64,000 nucleotides of DNA from Azospirillum sp051124815 (GTDB lineage: Bacteria; Pseudomonadota; Alphaproteobacteria; Azospirillales; Azospirillaceae), in NCBI RefSeq assembly GCF_051124815.1, contig NZ_CP118486.1, positions 496,001 to 560,000 of the forward strand, in the 5' to 3' direction. Shown piece after piece: positions 53,001 to 61,863 of this stretch. The notes under the pieces were generated by a model. That model searched no databases. It had not been told where the DNA came from and was given only the letters and a program-made list of their open reading frames with translations. The position numbers and the translations under genes are program-made. Position 1 is the stretch's first letter, and each line of letters begins with the position of its first letter.

Positions 53001-53740
53001 TGGCGCGGCGCGACGCCGACTTCATGGCGATGGCGGAGCTGTACACCGGCCGCCCCGACTTCCAGGTGGCGCCGCTGGTGGCGGACCTCGTGGCGGCGGA
53101 GTCCGTCCCCTTCCTGCCGGTCCTGCGCTACAGCGAGGACGGCCTGCGCAAGCGCCGCGCCTGGGAGGAGACCTGGGAGCTTCAGCGCCGCGAGGACGCC
53201 ATCGACGCCCGCACCGGATTGCCGGAGGGCGATCCGAACCGGCTGACCCCGGAACAGGCGAAGGAGATGAAGGCGCGCGAGGTCGGCGACATTCCGGTCC
53301 CGCCGAAATACCGCACGCCCGACTTCCAGAAGACCGACTATTGGCGGTTGCGCGGCGGGCTGGACGTGCCGAAGGAACGCTTCGTCAGCTACCCCTTCGC
53401 CGAACGCGACGCCGACGGCAGCCTGATGGTCGCCTGGGCCGGCTACGACCACCTCCAGCAGGCGACTGCGCTGGCCGCCCACTATCTTGCCATGAAGGAG
53501 AACGAAGGCTGGGGCGCGGAGCGGTTGATTCCGCTGCTGGCGGGCGTACAGGAGCTTGTGCCCTGGTTGTTGCAATGGCACAACGATTACAACCCTGACT
53601 TCGGCGTCGGGCTGGGCAGCTACTACCGGGACTTCGTGGCGGACGAGGCGCGCGCGCTGGGCCTGACCATCGACGATCTGCGGTCGTGGACCCCGCCGGC
53701 GCGCGCCACCGCCCGCCGTGGCCGGAGAAAGGCGTCGTGA
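50036..53740 (+). CDS. pglX: BREX-2 adenine-specific DNA methyltransferase PglX
   Basis: The 1,234-residue protein carries the S-adenosylmethionine loop DPTCGSGHFLLG (about 232-243) and the catalytic NPPY of an N6-adenine methyltransferase (GNPPYIIV near 367). In BREX it marks host DNA and is needed for defence. From the NPPY region (about 51130) to about 52325 the gene is clearly less GC-rich and uses AT-rich codons, after which the GC-rich text resumes; this segment is probably the target-recognition region and was exchanged. It is 170 bases downstream of pglW. The ATG lacks a strong ribosome-binding site. Confidence 0.92.
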   Translation: MIDATALLKDLKRLLRSLETDIRERVTGTALDAELRADWQAARDARRTAQAYTAWLDEEVTQAAVHWVLGCVFLRFVEDNGLVDRPWLSGPGERLEMARDRHEAWFRANPTGEERDFLLTCFAEAAELPGLGALFDRRHNPLWRLPVSGDGAILLREFWQRRDPDSGVLVHDFTDDALGTRFLGDLYQDLSEAARKRFALLQTPEFVEEFILDRTLDPAVREFGFREVRLIDPTCGSGHFLLGAFRRLFGLWSLHEPTRNPRDSAQKALDAVCGVDINPFAAAIARFRLLIAALTACGIAGLRGAPDFRVSVAVGDSLLHGKRFMEVRGNQLSLMPEEGLTHVYQEEDREALDLLLGRQYHAVVGNPPYIIVKDQVLNQAYRDRYSACHMKYSLGVPFTQRFWDLACAGDEEVSAGYTGMITANSFMKREFGKKLIESFLPHVDLTHVIDTAGAYIPGHGTPTVILFGRNRRPVGSEVRAVMGIKGEPGAPEDPSRGLVWSSIIDGIDQAGTEGNFVSVADLTRSGLKKHPWSIGGGGTNDVKQQIEDASSKILEAIIGFRQVVVGAGGRPTTRQVRELGFASFTGMDEAFITDSRYFERLGVSKILVRPIIVGEDVRDWEADGLNMALVPYDRRQDLIQYDASSIWGKYLWKYKVTARSVISFNNRTRDDLGEPWWSWYRWVAERYRTSLTITFGEVSTHNHFVLSRGGKVFNRTAPVIKFSEDAPEEDYLSVLGILNSSAACFWLKQVCHNKGSTVDQKGARQRTDPFEDFYQFNATKLQSFPLAEPYPTDLATALDGLARELTDALPKAVIARALPTRADLDAAKARARSIRRRMIALQEELDFRCYRLYGLLEEDAEHPAPPEVDLGERAFEIVMARKMADGELGTTWFDRHGSTPVTDIPAHWPADYRALVERRIALIEDNRWIGLVERPEYKRRWQWDDQGFDAGWTKREQAALKDWLLDRLEDGRYWSGEPSLLPVSRLADMARRDADFMAMAELYTGRPDFQVAPLVADLVAAESVPFLPVLRYSEDGLRKRRAWEETWELQRREDAIDARTGLPEGDPNRLTPEQAKEMKAREVGDIPVPPKYRTPDFQKTDYWRLRGGLDVPKERFVSYPFAERDADGSLMVAWAGYDHLQQATALAAHYLAMKENEGWGAERLIPLLAGVQELVPWLLQWHNDYNPDFGVGLGSYYRDFVADEARALGLTIDDLRSWTPPARATARRGRRKAS

Positions 53741-53760
53741 CCAGCTAAGGAAGCGCCCGC

Positions 53761-54426
53761 ATGCCCGAACCCCTGGACCTGGATGCCCTGGTCGCGCAAG
53801 GGGCGGCCCCACCGCCGCCCAGCCCGATCATGAGCCGGGCCGAACGCCTCGAATCCGACGACCTCTCGGTCGTGCTCGGGGCGTTCGGCCGTTCCGACCT
53901 CGACCCGCTGGTGAAGATCCTGGTCGAGAAGGACTTCATCACCAAGAGCAAGCCCCTCAAGGACTCCGACGCCTACAAGACGGGCGGCGGCGACCATCAC
54001 CGCTACATCCCGCAGATCGTCGAAGAAATCCGCTGGTGGGGCAGCCACGACCTGAAGGACGCCAACGAGCCGCGCAGCTACCGCGCCGTGGTGGCGGAGC
54101 TGTGCGAGAAGGCCGAGATCGAGGTGACGGAAACCACCAGCGTGTTCGACATGGAACGGCTGATGGTCAAGAAGCGGGTCGATGCGGGCGAGATGGGCAG
54201 CAGCACGCTCGGCACCGTCGCCAAGGCCGCCGCCGGCTTCGGCCTTCTCCGCGCCATCGGGGTCGTCACCGGCCCGGTCGGGATCGGCCTGACCGCGGCC
54301 TGGACGCTGTGGGACATGATGGGTCCCAACCACAAGATGACCGGGCAATGCGTGATGGCGATCGCCGAGGCGCGCATGCGCCTGTGGTGCGCCGCGATGG
54401 CCGACGAAATGGAGGTGGTGGGATGA
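53761..54426 (+). CDS. YaaW/UPF0174-like protein inserted in the BREX operon
   Basis: The 221-residue protein resembles the YaaW (UPF0174) family: a helical middle (about 60-120, IVEEIRWWGSHDLKDANEPRS then YRAVVAELCEKAEIEV) and a C-terminal hydrophobic stretch at about 153-188 with GPVGIGLTAAWTLWDMMGP followed by TGQCVMAIAEARM, the conserved signature of that family. Its biochemical role is unknown. It starts 20 bases after pglX with AAGGAAG as ribosome-binding site and overlaps the next gene by 4 bases. It is not part of the usual BREX-2 set, so it is either an accessory or a separate module. Confidence 0.72.
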   Translation: MPEPLDLDALVAQGAAPPPPSPIMSRAERLESDDLSVVLGAFGRSDLDPLVKILVEKDFITKSKPLKDSDAYKTGGGDHHRYIPQIVEEIRWWGSHDLKDANEPRSYRAVVAELCEKAEIEVTETTSVFDMERLMVKKRVDAGEMGSSTLGTVAKAAAGFGLLRAIGVVTGPVGIGLTAAWTLWDMMGPNHKMTGQCVMAIAEARMRLWCAAMADEMEVVG

Positions 54427-55349
54427 GCGTCGTTCAGTATGTCATGAAAGTCCCGGAGCAACTCCAGGCGGACGTTTTATCCGGGATTTACAAGGTCACG
54501 GGCGGCGTAATCCGTGACCAACAGGGCCATATCGTCGGCCATATGCAAGTCACGCAAATGGCCCAACAGGCCATCGGCCTCGCCAACCCCGCCGTCATGG
54601 TCGGCCTGCAGGCGGTCAACACCGCCATCATGGTGGCCGGATTCACGATGCTGGCGTCCAAGCTGACCGCGGTGTCGCAGCAGTGCGAAGCCATCCTGGA
54701 GCGGAGCGCCAAGACCGACCATAAGGTGGACTGGCTGCGCGATGCCGGCATCGCCGCCATCCAGTCCAAGATGCTGGCCGGGCTGGAAGGGGCGCAGAGC
54801 GCGCACAAGCTGGGCCAGTCGGTCCTGCCCTATGACACCTCGATCAACGAGGGCGCGCTGTTCTTCCGCCGGGTGATGAAGGACGCGCTGTCCCGCGGCG
54901 ACGCGCTGCACGACACCGACATGTTCATCACCCTGGTGCTGCAGCACGCCATCGCCAGCATCGCCCGCGCCCGCTCGCAATGGCTCCTGCTGGGGCCGGA
55001 AGAGGGGCTGGACGCGATGGACGCCGGCATCAAGGCCCACAACGAGATGGTCGCGGCATTGCAGAAGCCCTTCCGTGACCCCTTCACCGTCGATTCGCCG
55101 ACGCTGGAGATGGGTCCGGAACAGCGCAAGGCGTTGAAGACCCTGATCCCCGTGCTGAAGCAGGTGGCCCAGAGCTTCAACCAGCGCCGGGTGGAGCTGG
55201 AGACCTATGTCACCTTCGGCCTGATGGGGCCGCCCAGCGTCGAAATCGTCCGCCAGTTCGAACGGACCCCCGGCGCCTGCCTGCTGATCGAGGAGGTCGA
55301 GACGGTCGGCGTCTCCGCCGGTGGCATGGCCGGGGCAACCGCCGGGTGA
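54423..55349 (+). CDS. unrecognised partner protein with a hydrophobic segment
   Basis: The 308-residue product is not assigned to a family. It has a hydrophobic segment at about 51-80 (LANPAVMVGLQAVNTAIMVA), a following helical region with TAVSQQCEAILERSAKTDHKVDWLRD, and an otherwise helical body without enzyme motifs that I can see. The segment may insert in a membrane. Its ATG overlaps the stop of the YaaW-like gene (ATGA) with GGAGG six bases upstream, so the two are made together. A perfect hairpin follows before pglY. An effector-plus-control pair is possible but unproven. Confidence 0.7.
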   Translation: MSVVQYVMKVPEQLQADVLSGIYKVTGGVIRDQQGHIVGHMQVTQMAQQAIGLANPAVMVGLQAVNTAIMVAGFTMLASKLTAVSQQCEAILERSAKTDHKVDWLRDAGIAAIQSKMLAGLEGAQSAHKLGQSVLPYDTSINEGALFFRRVMKDALSRGDALHDTDMFITLVLQHAIASIARARSQWLLLGPEEGLDAMDAGIKAHNEMVAALQKPFRDPFTVDSPTLEMGPEQRKALKTLIPVLKQVAQSFNQRRVELETYVTFGLMGPPSVEIVRQFERTPGACLLIEEVETVGVSAGGMAGATAG

Positions 55350-55360
55350 CCGGCAGGGAT

Positions 55361-55401
55361 GCGGCCGCCGGAAAGCTGTGGCGGCCGCATCCCGGCTTTT
55401 C
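55361..55401 (+). terminator. hairpin between the inserted cassette and pglY
   Basis: TGCGGCCGCC (55361-55370) and GGCGGCCGCA (55381-55390) are perfect 10-base arms around a 10-base loop, followed after eight bases by TTTT. It lies 11 bases beyond the cassette stop and 40 bases before the pglY ATG. It could be a terminator or attenuator. Confidence 0.6.
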
Positions 55402-55440
55402 TATTCTCCGCCCTCTTCGTACCCCGGACCGAGTTGCCGT

Positions 55441-58400
55441 ATGACCACCGACGCCCGTCCCCTCATCAGGGACCTGATCGACATCCCGGAGCGCGTGCAT
55501 CAGGGCGACTTCGTCCTGAAGCTGGCCGACGGGCTGGGCCATGCCAAGGCGACGGTGCGCGATTACGTCGTGACGCCGCAGCTGGAGTTGTGTTTCGACG
55601 ACGCGCTGGGCTTCATCAAGGGGGCGGTCACCGGCGGGACCAGCAAGGCGGCTTACCTGCACGGCTCCTTCGGGTCGGGCAAAAGCCATTTCATGGCGGT
55701 GCTGACCTTGCTGCTGGCCGGCGATCCGGACGCCCGCTCGATCCCCGAACTGGCCAAGGTGGTGGTCCGTCACGACGAGTGGATCCAGGGCCGACGCTTC
55801 CTGCTGGTCCCCTACCACATGATCGGGGCCAGCGACCTGGAATCGGCGATCCTCGGCCAGTATGCCCGCCATGTGCGGCGCTTGCACCCCGACGCGCCGG
55901 TGCCCGGATTCTACCTGTCGGAAAAGCTGTTTGCAAACGCCCAGGATCATCGAGTGACTTGGGGTGACAGTGCTTTTTTCTCCAAACTGAACGCCGGTAA
56001 AGGGGAGAATGGCGAAAGTGACGACGGCTGGGGCACACTCGACTCTGGTTTGTGGGACGCCGATAGCTTCGACGCCGCCATAGCCCAGCCAGTGACGGGG
56101 GATGAGCGTCAGCGGTTGATCGCCGACCTCATACGCGTCTTCTTCAAAAGCTATGCAGATGTTGCTGCCAACAAGGGCAACGCCTTCGTCTCTCTGGACG
56201 AAGGGCTGGCGATCATGAGTAGCCATGCCCAGTCGCTGGGCTACGACGCGGTGATCCTGTTCCTGGACGAGCTGATCCTGTGGCTCGCCACCCATGCGGC
56301 CGACGTCAATTTCGTCTCGCGAGAAGGCTCCAAGCTGTCGAAGCTGGTGGAGGCGCTGAACAGCCGCCCGATCCCGCTGGTCAGCTTCATCGCCCGCCAG
56401 CGCGACCTGCGCGAACTGGTCGGCCAGAACCTGGCCGGCGCGCTGCAGCTCCAGTTCGCCGACGTGCTCAAGCACTGGGAGGCGCGCTTCCACCGCATCA
56501 CTCTGGAGGACCGCAACCTGCCGCTGATCGCGCAGAAGCGCGTCCTGCGGCCGGTTTCCCGCACAGCCGAGGAGACACTGGACGGCGCCTTCGACGATTT
56601 CCTGAAGGTGCGGCGTGAGGTGCTGGACACGCTGCTGGGCTCCACCGGCGAACAGGCGATGTTCCGGCAAGTCTACCCGTTCAGCCCGGCGCTGGTGCAG
56701 ACGCTGATCGCGGTGTCGTCGGTGCTGCAGCGTGAGCGCACCGCGCTGAAGTTGATGTCGCAACTACTCATCAAAAGGCGGAACGAGCTTCGGCTGGGCC
56801 AGATCATTCCGGTCGGCGACCTGTTTGACGAAATTGCAGAGGGAGACGAACCCTTCTCCGATGCAATGAAGTTCCATTTCGAGAATGCGAAGAAGCTCTA
56901 TCGGACCAAGCTGCTTCCCCTGCTGGAGCGGCAGAACGGCGTCAGCTGGGCCGAGGTGGAGGCGGAAACCGCCGATCCCGCCAAGGCGCAGGCGCTGCGC
57001 AACGACGCGCGGCTGATCAAGACCCTGCTGCTGGCCGCCCTGGTGCCGGAGGTGGAGGCGCTGAAGGGCCTGACCGCGCCGCGGCTGGCCGCGCTGAACC
57101 ATGGCAGCGTACGCTCGCCGATTCCCGGCCGCGAAAACAACATGGTGCTGACCAAGCTGAAGGGCTGGGGCGGCGAGGTCGGGGAGATCAAGACCACCGA
57201 GGACGCCAACCCCGTCATCTCGATCCAGATCACCGGCGTCGACACCGACCCGATCCTGGCCAGCGTCGCGAGCGAGGACAATCCCGGCAACCGCCGCCGG
57301 CTCGTCCGCTCCATGCTGTTCGAGATGCTGGGGCTGCCGCCGGACAGCGACGGCTTCTTCCTCGAATATTCGATGGTCTGGCGCGGCATCCGGCGGCAGA
57401 TCAACATCGTCTACGACAATGTCCGGGAAATGACCGACGACCGGCTGCGCAACCAGGACGGCGCGTGGTCGGTCATCTTCGATTTCCCGTTCGACGAACC
57501 GAACCGCTGGCCCGCCGACGACATCGCCCGTCTTCAGGAATTCAAGGACGGACCGGTCGGGCGCTCCGACACCATCGTCTGGCTGCCGTCCTTCCTCAGC
57601 GAGAAGGCGATGCGCGACCTCGGCACGCTGGTGAAGCTGAACCACCTGCTGACGGGGGAACGCTTCGCCGACCACGCCCGCCATCTGTCGGCGGTCGACC
57701 GCGATCAGGCGCGCGCACTCCTCGCCAACCAGCGCAGCCAGCTCCAGCAACGCCTGCGCGCCTGCCTGGAGGTCGTCTACGGCATCGCCAGCGAACCGTC
57801 GGATGCGGTGGGCGCCCCGCTGGAGGCGTCCCAGCACCTGCAGTCGTTGAACGGCTTCAAGCCGGCGCTGCCGGTGGGCGCCAACTTCAAGGCGGCCTTC
57901 GAGAAACTGCTGGAACAATTGTTCGGCTATCTCTACCCCGCCCACCCGAACTTCGGGACCGAGGTCAAGCCGCTGGCCCTGCGCAAGCTGCAGCCGGACA
58001 TCGAGCGGGCGCTGGCCGACCCGGAAGGGCGCGTGTTCATCGCCGACAAGGCGATACGCGACTCCATGCGCGCCATCGCCAACCCGTTGAAGCTGGGGGA
58101 GATGGGCGAGACGCATTTCGTCCTTTCCCGTCACTGGCGCTCCCATTTCGCCCAGAAGCACGCACAACAGGGCGGCGCCATGACGGTCAAGTCCCTGCGC
58201 GCCTGGATGGACGAGCCGCAACGGATGGGCGTATCGGCCGAGGTGCAGAACCTCGTCATCCTCACCTATGCCGAACAGACCAACCGCAATTTCTTCAAGG
58301 GCACCGCCCTGATCCGGCCGACGCTGGACTCTCTCGACAACGAGCTGGAGCTGCGGGAACAGGCGCTGCCGCCGGAAGAAGACTGGCGCCTGGCGGTGCA

Positions 58401-59190
58401 ACGGGCCTCTTCCCTGTTCGGCCTGGTGCCTCCGGACCTGCGCAATGCGACGAACGTCGCCAAGCTGTCCGCCCAGATCGCGGAACGCGCGGCCGACCTG
58501 CGTCCCAAGCTGGAAGCCCTGGTCCGCGACCTCGGCCACAGGCTGGCGGCGCTGGGGATCAATGCCGACGACGCCAACCGGATGACCACCGCCCGCTCCG
58601 CGCAGGCGCTGCTGGTCGCCATCGGTGCGGCAACTTCGGAAAAGGTCATCACGGCGCTGGCCGGCGCGGAGTTGCGGACCACCGAGACCGACGTCGCCAA
58701 GACCCTGACCTCCGCCGGCGAGGTCGGGCCGGCCCTTCGCGACTCCAGTTGGAAGGTGTTCGAGACGCTTCGGCAACTGGCCGACCACCGGCAGGCCGCC
58801 GCGGCATCCATCCTCGACCGCATCGGCCAAACCCTGTCGATGGACGAGCGTGCCGTCTTGCTCAAGCCGTCGCTCGACGATCTGCATGGGCGCGCGCTGA
58901 AGCTGCTGACCGACACGGCCCCCGCTCAACCGGCGCCGCCGCCGCCGCCGCCGACAACGCGGCCGGACATGGGCTTCGGCGAGGGAACGATGGCCGTTCC
59001 TCCCATCGTCGCGTCGGCGGAGCCGCTGGTCGAACCCGACGACGTCGTAATCACGGTGGACGACCGGCGCAACCTGTCGTCCGGCGAGGCTGCCGACCTG
59101 CTCGACCGGCTGAAGCGGGAGTTGGACGGGCATCCGGACTATCGACTGAACCTGTCTTGGAAAATCGTCAGGAAGGGCAGGCGCCCGTGA
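55441..59190 (+). CDS. pglY: BREX-2 ATPase PglY
   Basis: The 1,249-residue protein has a Walker A motif near residue 77 (HGSFGSGKSHFMAV), a Walker B-like VILFLDELILWL near 275, a long alpha-helical body and a proline-rich linker (APPPPPPTT region, near 1165) before a short C-terminal domain. PglY is the large BrxC-like ATPase of type 2 BREX. Two short stretches (about 55930-56200 and 56760-56900) are less GC-rich. The ATG at 55441 lacks a strong ribosome-binding site, and a longer frame upstream would run into the hairpin and the cassette. The stop overlaps the pglZ start. Confidence 0.92.
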   Translation: MTTDARPLIRDLIDIPERVHQGDFVLKLADGLGHAKATVRDYVVTPQLELCFDDALGFIKGAVTGGTSKAAYLHGSFGSGKSHFMAVLTLLLAGDPDARSIPELAKVVVRHDEWIQGRRFLLVPYHMIGASDLESAILGQYARHVRRLHPDAPVPGFYLSEKLFANAQDHRVTWGDSAFFSKLNAGKGENGESDDGWGTLDSGLWDADSFDAAIAQPVTGDERQRLIADLIRVFFKSYADVAANKGNAFVSLDEGLAIMSSHAQSLGYDAVILFLDELILWLATHAADVNFVSREGSKLSKLVEALNSRPIPLVSFIARQRDLRELVGQNLAGALQLQFADVLKHWEARFHRITLEDRNLPLIAQKRVLRPVSRTAEETLDGAFDDFLKVRREVLDTLLGSTGEQAMFRQVYPFSPALVQTLIAVSSVLQRERTALKLMSQLLIKRRNELRLGQIIPVGDLFDEIAEGDEPFSDAMKFHFENAKKLYRTKLLPLLERQNGVSWAEVEAETADPAKAQALRNDARLIKTLLLAALVPEVEALKGLTAPRLAALNHGSVRSPIPGRENNMVLTKLKGWGGEVGEIKTTEDANPVISIQITGVDTDPILASVASEDNPGNRRRLVRSMLFEMLGLPPDSDGFFLEYSMVWRGIRRQINIVYDNVREMTDDRLRNQDGAWSVIFDFPFDEPNRWPADDIARLQEFKDGPVGRSDTIVWLPSFLSEKAMRDLGTLVKLNHLLTGERFADHARHLSAVDRDQARALLANQRSQLQQRLRACLEVVYGIASEPSDAVGAPLEASQHLQSLNGFKPALPVGANFKAAFEKLLEQLFGYLYPAHPNFGTEVKPLALRKLQPDIERALADPEGRVFIADKAIRDSMRAIANPLKLGEMGETHFVLSRHWRSHFAQKHAQQGGAMTVKSLRAWMDEPQRMGVSAEVQNLVILTYAEQTNRNFFKGTALIRPTLDSLDNELELREQALPPEEDWRLAVQRASSLFGLVPPDLRNATNVAKLSAQIAERAADLRPKLEALVRDLGHRLAALGINADDANRMTTARSAQALLVAIGAATSEKVITALAGAELRTTETDVAKTLTSAGEVGPALRDSSWKVFETLRQLADHRQAAAASILDRIGQTLSMDERAVLLKPSLDDLHGRALKLLTDTAPAQPAPPPPPPTTRPDMGFGEGTMAVPPIVASAEPLVEPDDVVITVDDRRNLSSGEAADLLDRLKRELDGHPDYRLNLSWKIVRKGRRP

Positions 59191-61853
59191 CGTTGCCGGC
59201 ACCCACGACCGCGCAAATCCGTGCCCAGGTCGAGGCTGTCGTCAGGCACGACCCCCAGGTCCGGGCGCTCGGCATCCGGTCGCCGAACCGTCAGGCTTGG
59301 CCGGAGCGGCTGGACTGCGCCGGCCGTGCCTTCACTCTCGTCTGGTGCGAATCGTCCCTTGCGGCCCGTCAGGCCCTGACGGAACGTGACGGCGACACCG
59401 GCGTCGTGCTGCTGACCAACCTTTCCTCCGAGATGCTCGGGGATGATGTCGTGGCCCGCCTTGCCAAGGCCCGGCTGCTGACCGTGGAGGCATGGGAGAT
59501 GGTGCGGGAGGCTTTCCAGGCCCGCAATATCGACCCCCGTATTTCCGGCAAGCCCTGGCTGGCCGAATTGCTGCTGGAACATTCCCATCGCGGCCCCTAT
59601 CCACCGGTGCCGGGCGGCTTGCTCGATGCCGATACGGCATGGGCGAACCTGCTGGACCGGCTGCTCGGCCTGCCCTTCGCACGGCCCGATGCGGAAGCCC
59701 TGCTGCGCTGGAGCATCGGCGACGGAGCGTTGGCCCGATTCACCTCGCTGCCGCCGGCGACGCGCAGCGGGATCGCTTCGTGGCTTTCGGAGGCCGCCGG
59801 CCCGGCCGGCAGCTTGGTGACGGCATGCATCGACAGCGGTTTCGGTGCCGACGCACTGCCGCTGGGACTTGTCGCCGGGGTCGTCTTCGGAACGTCCTGG
59901 CACCTCAGCGAGTTGACCGCGGCCGCCGTGCGGCTCGAACCGTTCGTGGGTGGGCGACGGATCGCGGCCGATCATGGCAGGGCGTGGGCGGCGGCGGCGG
60001 CAGGCGCCCTCCGTCCGCTCGATCAAGCCACGCGGCGCAGGTTGCTGGAGCGTGCGGATTCCCTCCTCGAGCAGGTGCATGCCGGGGGATTTGCCGTTAC
60101 GAGTCCGATCCTGCTGGCCGGCTTCCAGGCTCGCCTGCGCGCCTTCGCCGATGAGCTGACGCGGGCGCTTCCATCCCTTCCCGATGCCGCTGCCCTCCAG
60201 GCGCTGGAATCCGCTGCCGTCCGCGTCGCCGCCCACGACCAGGCAGCGGACCAGAGGGGACGGGCGGAGAAGGTGGCCATGGCGCTGCGTCTGGTGCGCT
60301 GGCTCGTGACCGCCCGATCCGCACCTCAGTCCTTCGCCGACGGCGTCCTCGACTATGCACGCGACGGAGCGTTCGTCGATCTGGCCCGCCGGTTCCTGGC
60401 GGGAGGCGACGAGATGGCCGACCTGTCGGCGGCTTATTCCAGCCTCGCCGCGGCGGTGCGGATTTGCCGTGAGACACAGAACGAACGCTTTGCCAACTTG
60501 CTGCGGAACTGGAACGCCGCACCGGCTGCCACTTGGCCCGTGCTTCCGGTCGAACGGGTGCTCGAGGAGGTCGTGGCTCCGCTTGCGGCCAGCGCACCCG
60601 TGCTGCTGCTGGTGATGGATGGGATGAGCCATGCCGTCTACCGCGAACTGCTGCCCGATTTCATGAACACGGGGTGGAGCGAGTTGTGTCCGACGGAAGC
60701 GACGGAACCGGCCTCGGCCGTCGCCATGCTTCCCACCGTCACCACCGTGTCGCGGGCAAGCCTCCTGTGCGGACGCCCGGCTTGCGGCTCCCAGTCCACC
60801 GAAAGCAAGGGTTTTGCCGAACATGCCGCCCTTCGGGCGGTTGGCAAGGCTGGCCTCCCGCCGATCCTGTTCCATAAAGGCGACCTCAGCGAAGGCGGCA
60901 GCTTGGCCCCCTCAGTCCGCGAAGCGGTCGGCACACCCGATCGGCGGATCGTGGCCGTCGTCCACAACGCCATCGACGATCATCTGGATGGACCGGAGCA
61001 ACTGCGCCAGCGCTGGTCACTGGACGATCTGCATCTGCTGCGTCCAATCCTGCATGAAGCCCGCAATGCCGGCCGGGTGGTTGTGCTTACTGCCGACCAC
61101 GGCCATCTGGTCGAGGAAGCCACGACGCAGATGGCGAAGGCCGATGACGGTCGCTGGCGAGCCGGCACGGTCCCGGCCGCAGTGGGGGAGTTGACATTTT
61201 CCAAGGGCAGAACCCTGTCGCCGAGCGGCGAGAACGACATCGTGCTGCCCTGGAGCGAAACCATACGCTACTGCGGACGGAAGAACGGCTATCACGGAGG
61301 AGCGAGCCCGCAGGAGGTGCTGGTCCCCCTGACCGTATTGTCGGCGGGCGTGTTTCCCGACGGCTGGCGACTGGCGCCGCCGGTTCAGCCGGATTGGTGG
61401 GAGGCGCTGCCCCCACCCATGCCGGTCGCCGCCGCGCCCGCGCGTCCTGGTCCGCAAGCGCCGCCGGCTCGCAAGCGATCAACCATACAGCCGTCGCTGT
61501 TCGACATGGTGCCGGCGCAGCCGGCGACACCAGCGCCCGCTTCCGACTGGATCACCCGCTTGCTGGCATCGCCGGTCTATGCGGCGCAAAAGCAGCTTGC
61601 CGGCCGCGGTGCGCCGAAAGACGACGACATCCGTGCGATCCTGGACGCGCTGTCGCAGCGCGGCGGAAAGCTGAGCCGCGTCGCCCTGGCCCAGCGGCTG
61701 GGCGTCGCCCAGGTCCGTCTGGGATCGTTGGTCATGGCCGCACGTCGTGTCTTGAATGTGGATCAGGTGCAGGTGCTGGGGGTCGAGGACGCATCCGGCA
61801 CCGTGACCTTGAACCGCGCGCTTCTCGACACGCAATTCGAACTCAAGCAGTGA
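59187..61853 (+). CDS. pglZ: BREX-2 phosphatase-domain protein PglZ
   Basis: The 888-residue protein contains an alkaline-phosphatase-superfamily core: LLLVMDGMSHAVYR (about 472-486, first metal-binding Asp), TVTTVSRASLL (about 516-526, nucleophile Thr region) and VVLTADHGHLVEEA (about 631-645, metal-binding Asp and His). PglZ proteins are the universal core of BREX systems. The C-terminus has a proline/alanine linker and a small helical domain. The GTG start overlaps the pglY stop by 4 bases, and GGAAGGGCAGG precedes it. An upstream extension of the frame overlaps pglY and is not real. Confidence 0.93.
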   Translation: MTLPAPTTAQIRAQVEAVVRHDPQVRALGIRSPNRQAWPERLDCAGRAFTLVWCESSLAARQALTERDGDTGVVLLTNLSSEMLGDDVVARLAKARLLTVEAWEMVREAFQARNIDPRISGKPWLAELLLEHSHRGPYPPVPGGLLDADTAWANLLDRLLGLPFARPDAEALLRWSIGDGALARFTSLPPATRSGIASWLSEAAGPAGSLVTACIDSGFGADALPLGLVAGVVFGTSWHLSELTAAAVRLEPFVGGRRIAADHGRAWAAAAAGALRPLDQATRRRLLERADSLLEQVHAGGFAVTSPILLAGFQARLRAFADELTRALPSLPDAAALQALESAAVRVAAHDQAADQRGRAEKVAMALRLVRWLVTARSAPQSFADGVLDYARDGAFVDLARRFLAGGDEMADLSAAYSSLAAAVRICRETQNERFANLLRNWNAAPAATWPVLPVERVLEEVVAPLAASAPVLLLVMDGMSHAVYRELLPDFMNTGWSELCPTEATEPASAVAMLPTVTTVSRASLLCGRPACGSQSTESKGFAEHAALRAVGKAGLPPILFHKGDLSEGGSLAPSVREAVGTPDRRIVAVVHNAIDDHLDGPEQLRQRWSLDDLHLLRPILHEARNAGRVVVLTADHGHLVEEATTQMAKADDGRWRAGTVPAAVGELTFSKGRTLSPSGENDIVLPWSETIRYCGRKNGYHGGASPQEVLVPLTVLSAGVFPDGWRLAPPVQPDWWEALPPPMPVAAAPARPGPQAPPARKRSTIQPSLFDMVPAQPATPAPASDWITRLLASPVYAAQKQLAGRGAPKDDDIRAILDALSQRGGKLSRVALAQRLGVAQVRLGSLVMAARRVLNVDQVQVLGVEDASGTVTLNRALLDTQFELKQ

Positions 61854-61863
61854 GGCGACTGTC

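Noticed and set aside
57465..59186. Upstream extension of the pglZ frame
   Set aside because: It overlaps pglY almost entirely and has no PglZ-like sequence; the GTG at 59187 with a ribosome-binding site is the real start.
56764..59202. 812-codon minus-strand frame opposite pglY
   Set aside because: Its composition is that of a shadow frame and the plus strand is clearly PglY.
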